Assembly (NCBI GenBank): GCA_039698075.1
Contig: JBDKTJ010000041.1
Coordinates: 1 to 40,041 of the forward strand
DNA length: 40,041 nt
Direction: 5' to 3'
DNA from: JAJFVC01 sp039698075
GTDB lineage: Bacteria; Planctomycetota; Planctomycetia; Pirellulales; Thermoguttaceae
The first letter of the stretch is position 1, and every line of letters begins with the position of its first letter. Under the pieces are notes generated by a model. The model had not been told where the DNA came from and did no database searches. It worked only from the letters and a program-made list of their open reading frames with translations. A program made the translations under genes and the position numbers. Positions 7,573-14,800 of this stretch are shown in pieces.

Positions 7573-8070
7573 CTAACTCAAATTTTCCGATTCCAACACT
7601 AGGAGTCGGCGTTTTGTCGAAATCCCGCCCGGCGCCGAATAGCGGCCAAGCTGCCCATCCGCACACACCACCCGATGGCATGGGACGATCAATGGCATCC
7701 GGTTCCCGGCCATGCAGTTGCCCACCGCCCTGGCCGCTCCGGGATATCCGGCCTTGGCGGCCAACTGGGCATAGCTGACCGTCGTGCCGTAGTCGATCCG
7801 ACGGCAAGCGGTCAACACCTGGCGTCGAAACTCGCTCGCCGGCCCGAAATCGACCTGCACGTCTAAAAAATCGTCCTTCCGGCCCGAGGCATACGCCTGA
7901 AGCCTTCGGATCAACGGGTGGCTGCGTCGGACGACGGCGTCACACCTCCATTCGGGGCATATTGCTCTGCGAGCCGCCTCGGCCGACGAATATCCAAACG
8001 CCAACTGCAAGACGGTCCGGCCGGCCAAAACAACCGCCATCCAGCCCAATCGGCTAGGAAAAACCAGCAT
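7573..8070 (-). CDS. Methylated-DNA--protein-cysteine methyltransferase
   Basis: 165 residues from the ATG at 8070. Removes alkyl groups from O6-alkylguanine in DNA by transferring them to its own cysteine. The active-site block is clear: GAARAVGNCMAGNRMPLIVP followed by CHRVV, with the acceptor cysteine in PCHRV, then GRYSAPGG. Earlier GTTVSYAQLAAKAGYP is the family's DNA-binding helix region. Three ATGs are possible (8091, 8079, 8070); 8070 is preferred because AGGAAG lies about 9 bases upstream, but 8091 cannot be excluded. The gene diverges from the unknown gene at 8173, so the two share a short promoter region. It lacks the AraC-type Ada domain, so it is the Ogt-like repair form. Confidence 0.9.
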   Translation of the reverse strand: MLVFPSRLGWMAVVLAGRTVLQLAFGYSSAEAARRAICPEWRCDAVVRRSHPLIRRLQAYASGRKDDFLDVQVDFGPASEFRRQVLTACRRIDYGTTVSYAQLAAKAGYPGAARAVGNCMAGNRMPLIVPCHRVVCADGQLGRYSAPGGISTKRRLLVLESENLS

Positions 8071-8122
8071 GAAACGCATCTTCCTGATCATTTCGCCGCT
8101 TCCCGGTGGTTTTGGGAAGCCT

Positions 8123-8128
8123 TATACT
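8123..8128 (+). promoter_or_regulatory. Possible -10 element for the unknown gene at 8173
   Basis: TATACT lies 45 bases before the ATG at 8173. Upstream TTCCCG at 17 bases is only a poor -35 match. Confidence 0.3.
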
Positions 8129-8172
8129 TGAGGTAGCGCCCGTCGTCATCGGGTCGGAAAGGTTGTGTCGGA

Positions 8173-8916
8173 ATGCTGCGTTACGGCTCGCTGTGCGACG
8201 ACTTCTACGTCAATATGAATCTCGGCACCGAGATGGAACTGCCCGCCAATCGCGAGACGGTTTTGCATTTTTTCGAACGTGTCCAAAAAACCTACCCGAC
8301 GATGCGGAACTTTTACAGCCGCGAGCGGGGCGACTTCATTCTGGAGGAAGACAAGGACGAAGGTTCCTATCGGTGGTGCACGATCGAGCCGCGCCGGGTG
8401 TGTTCGGGCCTGGTCAATCCCGAGTCGATCGACGACGCCATGAACCAGCACAAGCTGATTTTGGAGCTGGCTCCCTACATGCTTTCGGTCAGCCCGTTGG
8501 ACTGCGAGGCCCTCGACCTGCTGTTCGGTTTCGATTTTACCTATCGCGGCAACCATAATCAACTGATGGCCGACGCGTTGGGCGTCAGTCCCTCGATGGA
8601 GCCGGTGCTGGGCATTCCCGGGGCGACGGTCATCAACTACGAGCCGTCGGTCACCATCGCCCTGGACCCCGAATGCCGGACGCAACTGCGCATCAGCGTC
8701 GAAACGCGCACAAACGCCTACCAGGTGCGGATGCGCGATTATCCCGAAGAACAGCTCAGCGTGTACGTCACGGCGCGTCAATACGGCAGCCTGGGGCCCG
8801 ACAAAACGTTCGTCGAAACGATCGACCGTCTGCGCCAGTTGTGCCACGAAGCGATCGACGGCTACGTCATCCAGCACGTTCTCCAGCCGCTCAGCCGGAC
8901 AATCTCGATTCAATAG
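8173..8916 (+). CDS. Conserved-looking protein of unknown function
   Basis: 247 residues, no signal peptide or membrane segment, so probably cytoplasmic. Codon use and base composition match the neighbours and the frame is free of stops over 744 bases. The N-terminal half is polar (LRYGSLCDDFYVNMNLGTEM, RNFYSRERGDFILEEDKDEG); the middle holds FGFDFTYRGNHNQLMADAL and a strand-rich stretch GIPGATVINYEPSVTIALD; the C-terminus is helical (ETIDRLRQLCHEAIDGYVIQ). I do not recognise a known domain. An AAAGG stretch lies about 11 bases before the ATG. It is divergent from a DNA-repair alkyltransferase and ends 46 bases before the Nramp-Usp gene, which gives no firm hint of its job. Confidence 0.75.
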   Translation: MLRYGSLCDDFYVNMNLGTEMELPANRETVLHFFERVQKTYPTMRNFYSRERGDFILEEDKDEGSYRWCTIEPRRVCSGLVNPESIDDAMNQHKLILELAPYMLSVSPLDCEALDLLFGFDFTYRGNHNQLMADALGVSPSMEPVLGIPGATVINYEPSVTIALDPECRTQLRISVETRTNAYQVRMRDYPEEQLSVYVTARQYGSLGPDKTFVETIDRLRQLCHEAIDGYVIQHVLQPLSRTISIQ

Positions 8917-8946
8917 CGCGGGCTGTCCTTACCGAGCCATTCCGTC

Positions 8947-8952
8947 TATAAT
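8947..8952 (+). promoter_or_regulatory. Consensus -10 element just before the Nramp-Usp start codon
   Basis: A perfect TATAAT ends 10 bases before the ATG at 8963. Transcription would then start near 8959, giving an almost leaderless mRNA. The -35 region (CTGTCC or TGTCCT at 16-18 bases) is weak. The same CTATAATTCC string recurs at 10908-10917. Confidence 0.5.
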
Positions 8953-8962
8953 TCCGTCCGCC

Positions 8963-10870
8963 ATGACGGACGAACCGCGCAACCCCAACCGATCGCTGGA
9001 CGAGGTGCATCGTTCGGTGACGATTCCCGCCAGTCGATGGTGGCGGCGGCTTCTGGCCTTCGCCGGGCCCGCCTACCTCGTTTCGGTCGGCTACATGGAC
9101 CCGGGCAATTGGGCCACCGACATCCAGGGCGGCTCGCAATTCGGCTACCGGCTGCTTTGGGTCCTGCTGATGAGCAACGTCATGGCCGTGCTGTTGCAGA
9201 CGCTCAGCGCCCGGCTGGGCCTGGTCACCGGCCGCGATCTGGCCCAGGCCTGCCACGACGACTACCCGCGCGGGGTCAACTACGTGCTGTTCGGCCTGTG
9301 CGAAATCGCCATCGCGGCCTGCGACTTGGCCGAAGTGCTCGGCACGGCTATCGGATTGAATCTGTTGTTCGGGCTGCCCGTTCTCTGGGGCGTAGTGATC
9401 ACCGGCGCCGACGTGTTTTTGCTGTTGGCCATCCAGCGATTCGGCATCCGCAAGCTGGAGGCCTTCATCTTGATGCTCGTGGCCACGATCGGGGCCTGCT
9501 TTTTGGTCGAGATTTTTCTCTGCCGCCCGGTCGTCGGCGACGTGGCCCGCGGATTGGTTCCGCACATGCTCGGCGGCGCGGAATTGTACATCGCCATCGG
9601 CATCCTCGGGGCCACGGTGATGCCACACAATTTGTATCTGCATTCGGCGTTGGTCCAAAGCCGCGACGTCACGCGCAGCCGTGAGGCGGTGGCCGAGGCG
9701 TGCCGCTTCAATTTGCTCGACTCGGTCGCGGCGATGAACATCGCCTTTTTGGTCAACGCGGCCATTTTGGTCGTGGCCGGCGCGACGTTCTTTCCAAACC
9801 CGGTCACGAGGATTCAAGACGCCCCCGCCTTGTTGAATAGTCTGTTGGGCACCTGGCTGGCGCCCTACGCGTTCGCCATCGCGCTGCTGTGCGCCGGGCA
9901 AAGCTCGACGATCACCGGCACGCTGGCCGGCCAGATCACGATGGAAGGTTTCTTGCGATTTCGCATCCGGCCCTGGCTGCGGCGTCTCGTCACCCGGGCG
10001 ATGGCGATCGCGCCGGCCGTGGCGGTGATTTTGGCCACCGGCGACGACTCGCACAGCGTCTATCAACTGTTGATCCTCAGCCAGGTCATTCTCAGCCTGC
10101 AACTGCCGTTCGCCGTCGTGCCGCTGGTGCGCTTTACGAGCAGTCGGCAAAAGATGGGCCCCTTCGTCAGTCGCTGGTGGCTGCAAGGATTCGCGTGGCT
10201 GGCGACCTTATTGATTGTCGCCTTGAACGCAAAACTGGTCTGCGAGGAAATCCGCGAGTGGATCGTCACCGCCGGCCCCTGGGGTTGGCTCCTCGCGTTG
10301 GTTTGCATTCCCGTGGCGATCGGACTGGCATCGCTTTTGGTGTGGATGATGTTTCGCCGCGAGCAGTCGGGCCGCGAGAAACCCGGCGTGTCGGCCGATC
10401 AGGTCGCCTCGCAGGTCGCCCAATTGCGGCGGCGTTTCCGGCGAATCGGCGTGGCGCTGGACGCGCAGCCGGGCGATGTGGCCATGTTGGCCGAGGCCCT
10501 GGCGTTGGCCGTCCAACACGAAGCGGAGTTGGTGCTGATCCATGTCGTCGACGGCGTCGGCGGCACTTGGTACGGCCCGCAAACCGGCGACCGCGAAAGC
10601 CGCGACGACGCCCAGTATCTCGAAACTCTCGCCCAGCGAATCCGCGACGATCGACAAAACCGCGGCGTGACCAAAGTCGAGACCGTGCTCGGCTACGGAG
10701 ACGCCGCCCGTGAGATCGTCCGAATCGGCCGCCGCGAACAACTCGATCTGTTGGTCCTCGGCGGCCACGGCCATCGCGGGCTGCAAGACCTCCTGCACGG
10801 CGCTACAATCACCGCAGTCCGCCACGCAACAAACATCCCGATCATAACCGTCAAAGGCGCAAACGCGTGA
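8963..10870 (+). CDS. Nramp family divalent metal transporter with C-terminal universal stress domain
   Basis: 635 residues. The first 465 or so form an Nramp (MntH-like) inner-membrane transporter that imports Mn2+ or Fe2+ with protons. Canonical metal-site residues are present: D46-P-G-N49 in SVGYMDPGNWATD (TM1) and M220-P-H-N in GATVMPHNLYLHSALVQ (TM6); the methionine is typical of true transition-metal transporters. Eleven or so hydrophobic segments can be counted. From about residue 490 a UspA-type domain follows (RIGVALDAQPGDVAM to IPIITVKGA), with the ATP-binding signature VLGGHGHRGLQDLLHGA. The Usp part probably senses nucleotide or stress state; that is inference. A consensus -10 lies just upstream and there is no ribosome-binding sequence, which fits a leaderless transcript. 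Confidence 0.92.
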   Translation: MTDEPRNPNRSLDEVHRSVTIPASRWWRRLLAFAGPAYLVSVGYMDPGNWATDIQGGSQFGYRLLWVLLMSNVMAVLLQTLSARLGLVTGRDLAQACHDDYPRGVNYVLFGLCEIAIAACDLAEVLGTAIGLNLLFGLPVLWGVVITGADVFLLLAIQRFGIRKLEAFILMLVATIGACFLVEIFLCRPVVGDVARGLVPHMLGGAELYIAIGILGATVMPHNLYLHSALVQSRDVTRSREAVAEACRFNLLDSVAAMNIAFLVNAAILVVAGATFFPNPVTRIQDAPALLNSLLGTWLAPYAFAIALLCAGQSSTITGTLAGQITMEGFLRFRIRPWLRRLVTRAMAIAPAVAVILATGDDSHSVYQLLILSQVILSLQLPFAVVPLVRFTSSRQKMGPFVSRWWLQGFAWLATLLIVALNAKLVCEEIREWIVTAGPWGWLLALVCIPVAIGLASLLVWMMFRREQSGREKPGVSADQVASQVAQLRRRFRRIGVALDAQPGDVAMLAEALALAVQHEAELVLIHVVDGVGGTWYGPQTGDRESRDDAQYLETLAQRIRDDRQNRGVTKVETVLGYGDAAREIVRIGRREQLDLLVLGGHGHRGLQDLLHGATITAVRHATNIPIITVKGANA

Positions 10871-10886
10871 AGCGCGATTTGTTCGC

Positions 10887-10914
10887 TTGCCCGAAACCGT
10901 ATTCTTCCTATAAT
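10887..10914 (+). promoter_or_regulatory. Promoter upstream of the cytochrome / RND operon
   Basis: TTGCCC (10887-10892) and TATAAT (10909-10914) are spaced by 16 bases. Predicted start near 10921, about 154 bases before the ATG at 11075. The leader would carry the 53-base dispersed repeat. Confidence 0.5.
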
Positions 10915-10995
10915 TCCACCTCGAACCGCCGTTTTTCTAGCCCCTAAATAGGTTCAAATTATTGAGAAAGTGACGGCGGGCGAAGAACGCCGACA

Positions 10996-11048
10996 ATTGC
11001 GTAGTTTTCGGCGATGCACCACTTTCGGTTTTCTGCGGTTTTATTTAG
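10996..11048 (-). repeat. Dispersed intergenic repeat, copy 1
   Basis: 53 bases that match the stretch 38959-39011 at 43 positions with no gap. On the minus strand the core reads CTAAATAAAACCGC then AGAAAACCGAAAG, and a third A-rich block CGAAAACTACGCAA ends the element. It lies in the leader of the cytochrome gene. A short related tail (CCGTTTTTCTAGCCCCTA on the plus strand, about 10931-10948) lies 65 bases before it. Confidence 0.7.
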
Positions 11049-11074
11049 TCCCTATTTCTCCAGCCCCTCCAACC

Positions 11075-13654
11075 ATGCACTATCCCTGGTGGTACGTCCC
11101 GCACCTGACGGCGCCGATGCTGATCGCCGCCATCTCCGTGCTCCATGTGTTGGTGTCGCACTATGCCGTCGGCGGCGGACTTTTCTTGGCCGTCGAAACC
11201 GGTTACGCCTATCGCACGGGCAACCGCAGCTACCTGGATTACCTGCACCGTCACGCCGCATTTTTCATTCTGCTGACGGTCGTTTTCGGCGCGATCACCG
11301 GGGTGGGCATCTGGTGGACCATCGGACTGGCTTCGCCGCTGGCCACCGAAACGCTCATCCGCACGTTCGTGTTCGGCTGGGCCACGGAATGGGCCTTTTT
11401 CATCGTCGAAGTCACGTCCGCATTCCTGTTTTACTATTTTTGGGGACGACTGACCGAACGGGTGCACGTGGCGATCGTCTGGATTTACGCCATCGCGGCG
11501 TGGATCAGCCTGGTGCTGATCACCGGCATCACCAGCTTCATGCTGAACCCCGGCGATTGGGCGTTGAACAACCCGGATCTACAAAATTTCTGGACAAAAT
11601 TCTTCAATCCGCAATTTCTACCCCAAACGATCGCCCGAACCGGCGGCGCGCTGTTGCTTAGCTCTCTGTACATTTACCTGCACGCCTCGCTGACGCTGCG
11701 CGACGATCGGCTGCGCAACTTGATCGCCGTCCGTTCGGCCCGGCCTGCGCTGTTGGGCATCGTCACGGTCGTCGTCGGCGCGGCCGGTTGGTACTATTTC
11801 CTGCCGCCGTCGGCCGCCGCGTCGATTCTGTCGGCCGCCGCGCTGACGGTCCTGTTCGCGATGTTGTTCGCACTGGGCGCCGTCGTGTTCGTGTTGCTGT
11901 ATATTGGCCCCTATCGCAATCCCGGCTGGTTGTCGCCGGGCTTTGCCCTTTCGTTGTGCTTGTTCGGCGTCGCAGCGTTTGCGATCGGCGAGTTTCTGCG
12001 CGAAGCCGTCCGCAAGCCGTTCGTCGTCTACAACGTCGTGCTGTCGAACCAGATCCTGCCCGACCAAGTGTCCACGCTGCGACGCGACGGCTATTTGAAC
12101 GGCGGGCTGTGGACCAAAGCCTACGTCGAACGAAATTACCCGCAAACGCTGGTCGACGGGCGGATCGACGGCCAAAAACTTCTGGCGTTGTCGCCGCAAG
12201 AACGCGTCGCGGTGGGCCAAACGTTGTTCCAATATCACTGCAACGACTGCCACGCCGCTGGCGACGGCTACTCGGGCGTCGGACCGCTGCTGCGAGGTCG
12301 TTCGCGCGAGTTGATTCGCTCGACGATCGACCACCTCGAAACCGTCTATTTCATGCCGCCGTGGTGCGGCACGCCCCAGGAAGCCGAATTGTTGACCGAC
12401 TATCTCGTGAGCATCAATCCGCCGCGTCCGTCGGGCATGCGGCTCGGCGTCGAGGAACCGAGCCGGCCGACACGGCATGTTTTGCCTTCCGATTCGCAAT
12501 CCTCAATCCCACCGTCGACGTCGCTGACCTTGTCGCTGGTGGATCCCACGCCGCGGACCGTGCCCGCTCCGTTTTGGTTTGCGCAGTTGTTCAAAGGGCT
12601 CGGTTTCACGTTACACATGATTCCGATGAATCTTTGGTACGCGGGCCTGGTGGTTGCGTTGGCGTTGCATCTGCGCCGCAATCCCTGGGCTCGACGGTTC
12701 GCCGGCCGATTGCTGCGGCAGATGCCGGTGCTGGTGGCTCTGGGCGTCAATTTCGGCATCGTCCCGCTGCTGTTCATCCAGTTGTCGTACAACAAAGTCT
12801 TTTATCCGGCGACGATCCTGATGGCCTGGTTCTGGCTTGGCATCATCGCACTGTTGATTCCGGCCTACTACGGCGTTTACGCCTACGCCTGGGGGCTGCG
12901 CAACGGACCGGAGAGCCTGGCCCGATGGCGCCAAATCGCCGGTTGGCTGGCCGCGCTGTTTTTTCTGTCGATCGGTTTCTTGTTCGCCAACGGACTGAGC
13001 TTGATGGATCAGACCGGCCGATGGTCGGACTTGTGGCTGTCGCACCAAACCGCCGGCGCGGTCCACGGACTCGCGCTCAACCTCGGCGATCCGACGCTTT
13101 GGCCCCGCTGGCTGCTGATGTTCGGCCTGGCCCTGGGCACGACCGCCGTGTGGCTGTTGATCGACGTTTTTTGGATCTCGTCGAAAAGCGACGACCCGGC
13201 GTATCGTTCTTGGGCGATCGGATTTGCCAAAAAGCTGTACACCGTCGGCATGTTTTGGGCGGCCGCGGCCGGCACATGGTACGTGTTTGGCAGTTGGTCG
13301 CAACCGGTCTACGACGCGATGTTCAGCGGATGGCGATTGCCGCTGACGCTGCTGACGGCCGTCGCCCCGGGTTTGCCGTGGCTGCTGATCATGATGGCCG
13401 ACCGCGTGACCCGCTCGCGGCTGTTGGTTCTCGGCGCGGCGGTGTCGCAATTTGGCGTGCTGGCCGTCAACGCCGCCAGCCGGCAAGTGGTTCAAAACGT
13501 CACGCTTCGGCCGGTGTTGGACGTGGCAGCGCAGCCGACCAACACCCAGTGGAGTCCGCTGGCGATGTTTTTGATTACATTCGTCCTCGGCGTGTGCGTT
13601 ATCGTTTGGATGGTCACGCAGGTCGTCCGAAGCGTCACAACGACCGTGAGGTAG
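11075..13654 (+). CDS. Cytochrome bd-like membrane protein with internal cytochrome c domain
   Basis: 859 residues from the ATG at 11075, chosen because the membrane domain begins immediately (MHYPWWYVPHLTAPMLIAAI); a frame reaching 10970 has no family resemblance. Residues 1-330 hold about nine hydrophobic helices with His24 and His29 and the segment ITGVGIWWTIGLASPLATET, reminiscent of CydA, the quinol oxidase subunit of cytochrome bd, but the CydA quinol-loop GRQPW motif is absent. A mono-haem cytochrome c domain follows: C389-N-D-C392-H393, with M427 in FMPPWCG as likely distal ligand. Residues about 490-855 are a second set of some nine helices. Probable inner-membrane electron-transfer protein with periplasmic haem c; true substrate unknown. 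The stop is 21 bases before the adaptor gene, suggesting an operon with the RND pump. Confidence 0.75.
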   Translation: MHYPWWYVPHLTAPMLIAAISVLHVLVSHYAVGGGLFLAVETGYAYRTGNRSYLDYLHRHAAFFILLTVVFGAITGVGIWWTIGLASPLATETLIRTFVFGWATEWAFFIVEVTSAFLFYYFWGRLTERVHVAIVWIYAIAAWISLVLITGITSFMLNPGDWALNNPDLQNFWTKFFNPQFLPQTIARTGGALLLSSLYIYLHASLTLRDDRLRNLIAVRSARPALLGIVTVVVGAAGWYYFLPPSAAASILSAAALTVLFAMLFALGAVVFVLLYIGPYRNPGWLSPGFALSLCLFGVAAFAIGEFLREAVRKPFVVYNVVLSNQILPDQVSTLRRDGYLNGGLWTKAYVERNYPQTLVDGRIDGQKLLALSPQERVAVGQTLFQYHCNDCHAAGDGYSGVGPLLRGRSRELIRSTIDHLETVYFMPPWCGTPQEAELLTDYLVSINPPRPSGMRLGVEEPSRPTRHVLPSDSQSSIPPSTSLTLSLVDPTPRTVPAPFWFAQLFKGLGFTLHMIPMNLWYAGLVVALALHLRRNPWARRFAGRLLRQMPVLVALGVNFGIVPLLFIQLSYNKVFYPATILMAWFWLGIIALLIPAYYGVYAYAWGLRNGPESLARWRQIAGWLAALFFLSIGFLFANGLSLMDQTGRWSDLWLSHQTAGAVHGLALNLGDPTLWPRWLLMFGLALGTTAVWLLIDVFWISSKSDDPAYRSWAIGFAKKLYTVGMFWAAAAGTWYVFGSWSQPVYDAMFSGWRLPLTLLTAVAPGLPWLLIMMADRVTRSRLLVLGAAVSQFGVLAVNAASRQVVQNVTLRPVLDVAAQPTNTQWSPLAMFLITFVLGVCVIVWMVTQVVRSVTTTVR

Positions 13655-13675
13655 AATTACAAGGAGGGCAGACGC

Positions 13676-14770
13676 ATGGGCAAGCCGGTTGCCGCAGGTG
13701 GAAAACGCTGGAGCCGTTGGGTCCTGTCGCTGGCGTTCGCCGTCGGTGTGGTCGCGTTGCTTTTGTATCTGGCCGGCAAGTTTTCGCCCAAAGTGCCACA
13801 ACCGTCCGCCGCGACTTCGGCCGAAGCGGTGGCCGTGCCCGCCGATCGTCTCGTCACGGTCCAACGAATCTCGCTGCCGCAGATCGAGCCGGCCGTGGGC
13901 ACGGTCCGCGCCGTCCATGAGACCGCCATCGGCTCGAAACTGTTAGCCCGCGTCGTCCAGGCGGACATCAAAGCCGGCCAGCAAGTTCAGCGTGGCGACG
14001 TGCTTGTTCGATTGGACGACACAGAACTGCGAGCCCGATTGGAACAAGCGGATGCGGCCGTCGCTCAAGCCGAAGCCGTTCGCGCACAAGCCGCGGCCGA
14101 CGAGCATCGCTATGCCCAATTGGTCAAGTCGCGGTCGGTCAGTCAACAACAATACGACAACGCCGTCACCGCGCTGCGTTCGGCTAACGCGGAACTGCAA
14201 CGCGCCCGGGCCGCATTCAACGAGTCCAAGGCAGCCCTCAGCGATGCGCTCGTTCTGGCCCCATTCGACGCCGTCGTAATCGACAAGCGGGTGGCCGCCG
14301 GCGACATGGTCCGTCCCGGTCAGATGCTTGTCTCGCTATTCGACCCCAAACACATGCAACTGGTCGCCAGCGTCCGCGAGTCGCTGACCAGCCGCCTGAC
14401 GCCCGGCCAGGTGATCGACGTCCGTCTCGAGGGCCACCAGCAAATTTGCAGCGGCACAATCAGCGAAATCGTGCCCGAGGCCCAATCGGCCAGCCGCAGT
14501 TTTCAGGTGAAAGTGATCGGGCCGTGCCCCTCAGGCGTCTACTCGGGCATGTTCGGCCGAGTGCTGATCCCGTTGGACGAGGAACAAGTGCTGGTCGTTC
14601 CGAGCCGCGCCGTGCAAAACATCGGGCAGTTGCACCAGGTTGATGTGCTGGTCCATGGCGTCGTGCAACGTCGGTCCGTGCTGATCGGCCGCGAGTTGGG
14701 CGACCAGGCCGAAGTGCTTTCGGGCCTCAGCGCCGGCGAACAAGTGGTGTTGCCCGCCCCGTCCAAATAG
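13676..14770 (+). CDS. RND efflux periplasmic adaptor (membrane fusion protein)
   Basis: 364 residues. Adaptors of this HlyD/AcrA family are anchored in the inner membrane and bridge an RND pump to an outer-membrane channel. One N-terminal anchor (about 15-35, WVLSLAFAVGVVALLLYLAG), a lipoyl half-motif (AIGSKLLARVVQADIKAGQQ with GDVLVRLDD), a coiled-coil hairpin (about 120-180), the second lipoyl half (LVLAPFDAVVIDKRVAAGD) and a beta-barrel domain appear in the normal order. AAGGAGG at 13661-13667 gives a strong ribosome-binding site 8 bases before the ATG. It sits between the cytochrome-like gene and the pump, with short gaps either side. Confidence 0.93.
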   Translation: MGKPVAAGGKRWSRWVLSLAFAVGVVALLLYLAGKFSPKVPQPSAATSAEAVAVPADRLVTVQRISLPQIEPAVGTVRAVHETAIGSKLLARVVQADIKAGQQVQRGDVLVRLDDTELRARLEQADAAVAQAEAVRAQAAADEHRYAQLVKSRSVSQQQYDNAVTALRSANAELQRARAAFNESKAALSDALVLAPFDAVVIDKRVAAGDMVRPGQMLVSLFDPKHMQLVASVRESLTSRLTPGQVIDVRLEGHQQICSGTISEIVPEAQSASRSFQVKVIGPCPSGVYSGMFGRVLIPLDEEQVLVVPSRAVQNIGQLHQVDVLVHGVVQRRSVLIGRELGDQAEVLSGLSAGEQVVLPAPSK

Positions 14771-14800
14771 ATCTGCATAATGCCGAACAAGGATTTGCTC

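Noticed and set aside
12480..12530. AATCCC-type low-complexity string in the cytochrome gene, also near 24676 and 37905
   Set aside because: The strings are short and degenerate; similarity is too weak to call a repeat family separate from the G-rich islands.
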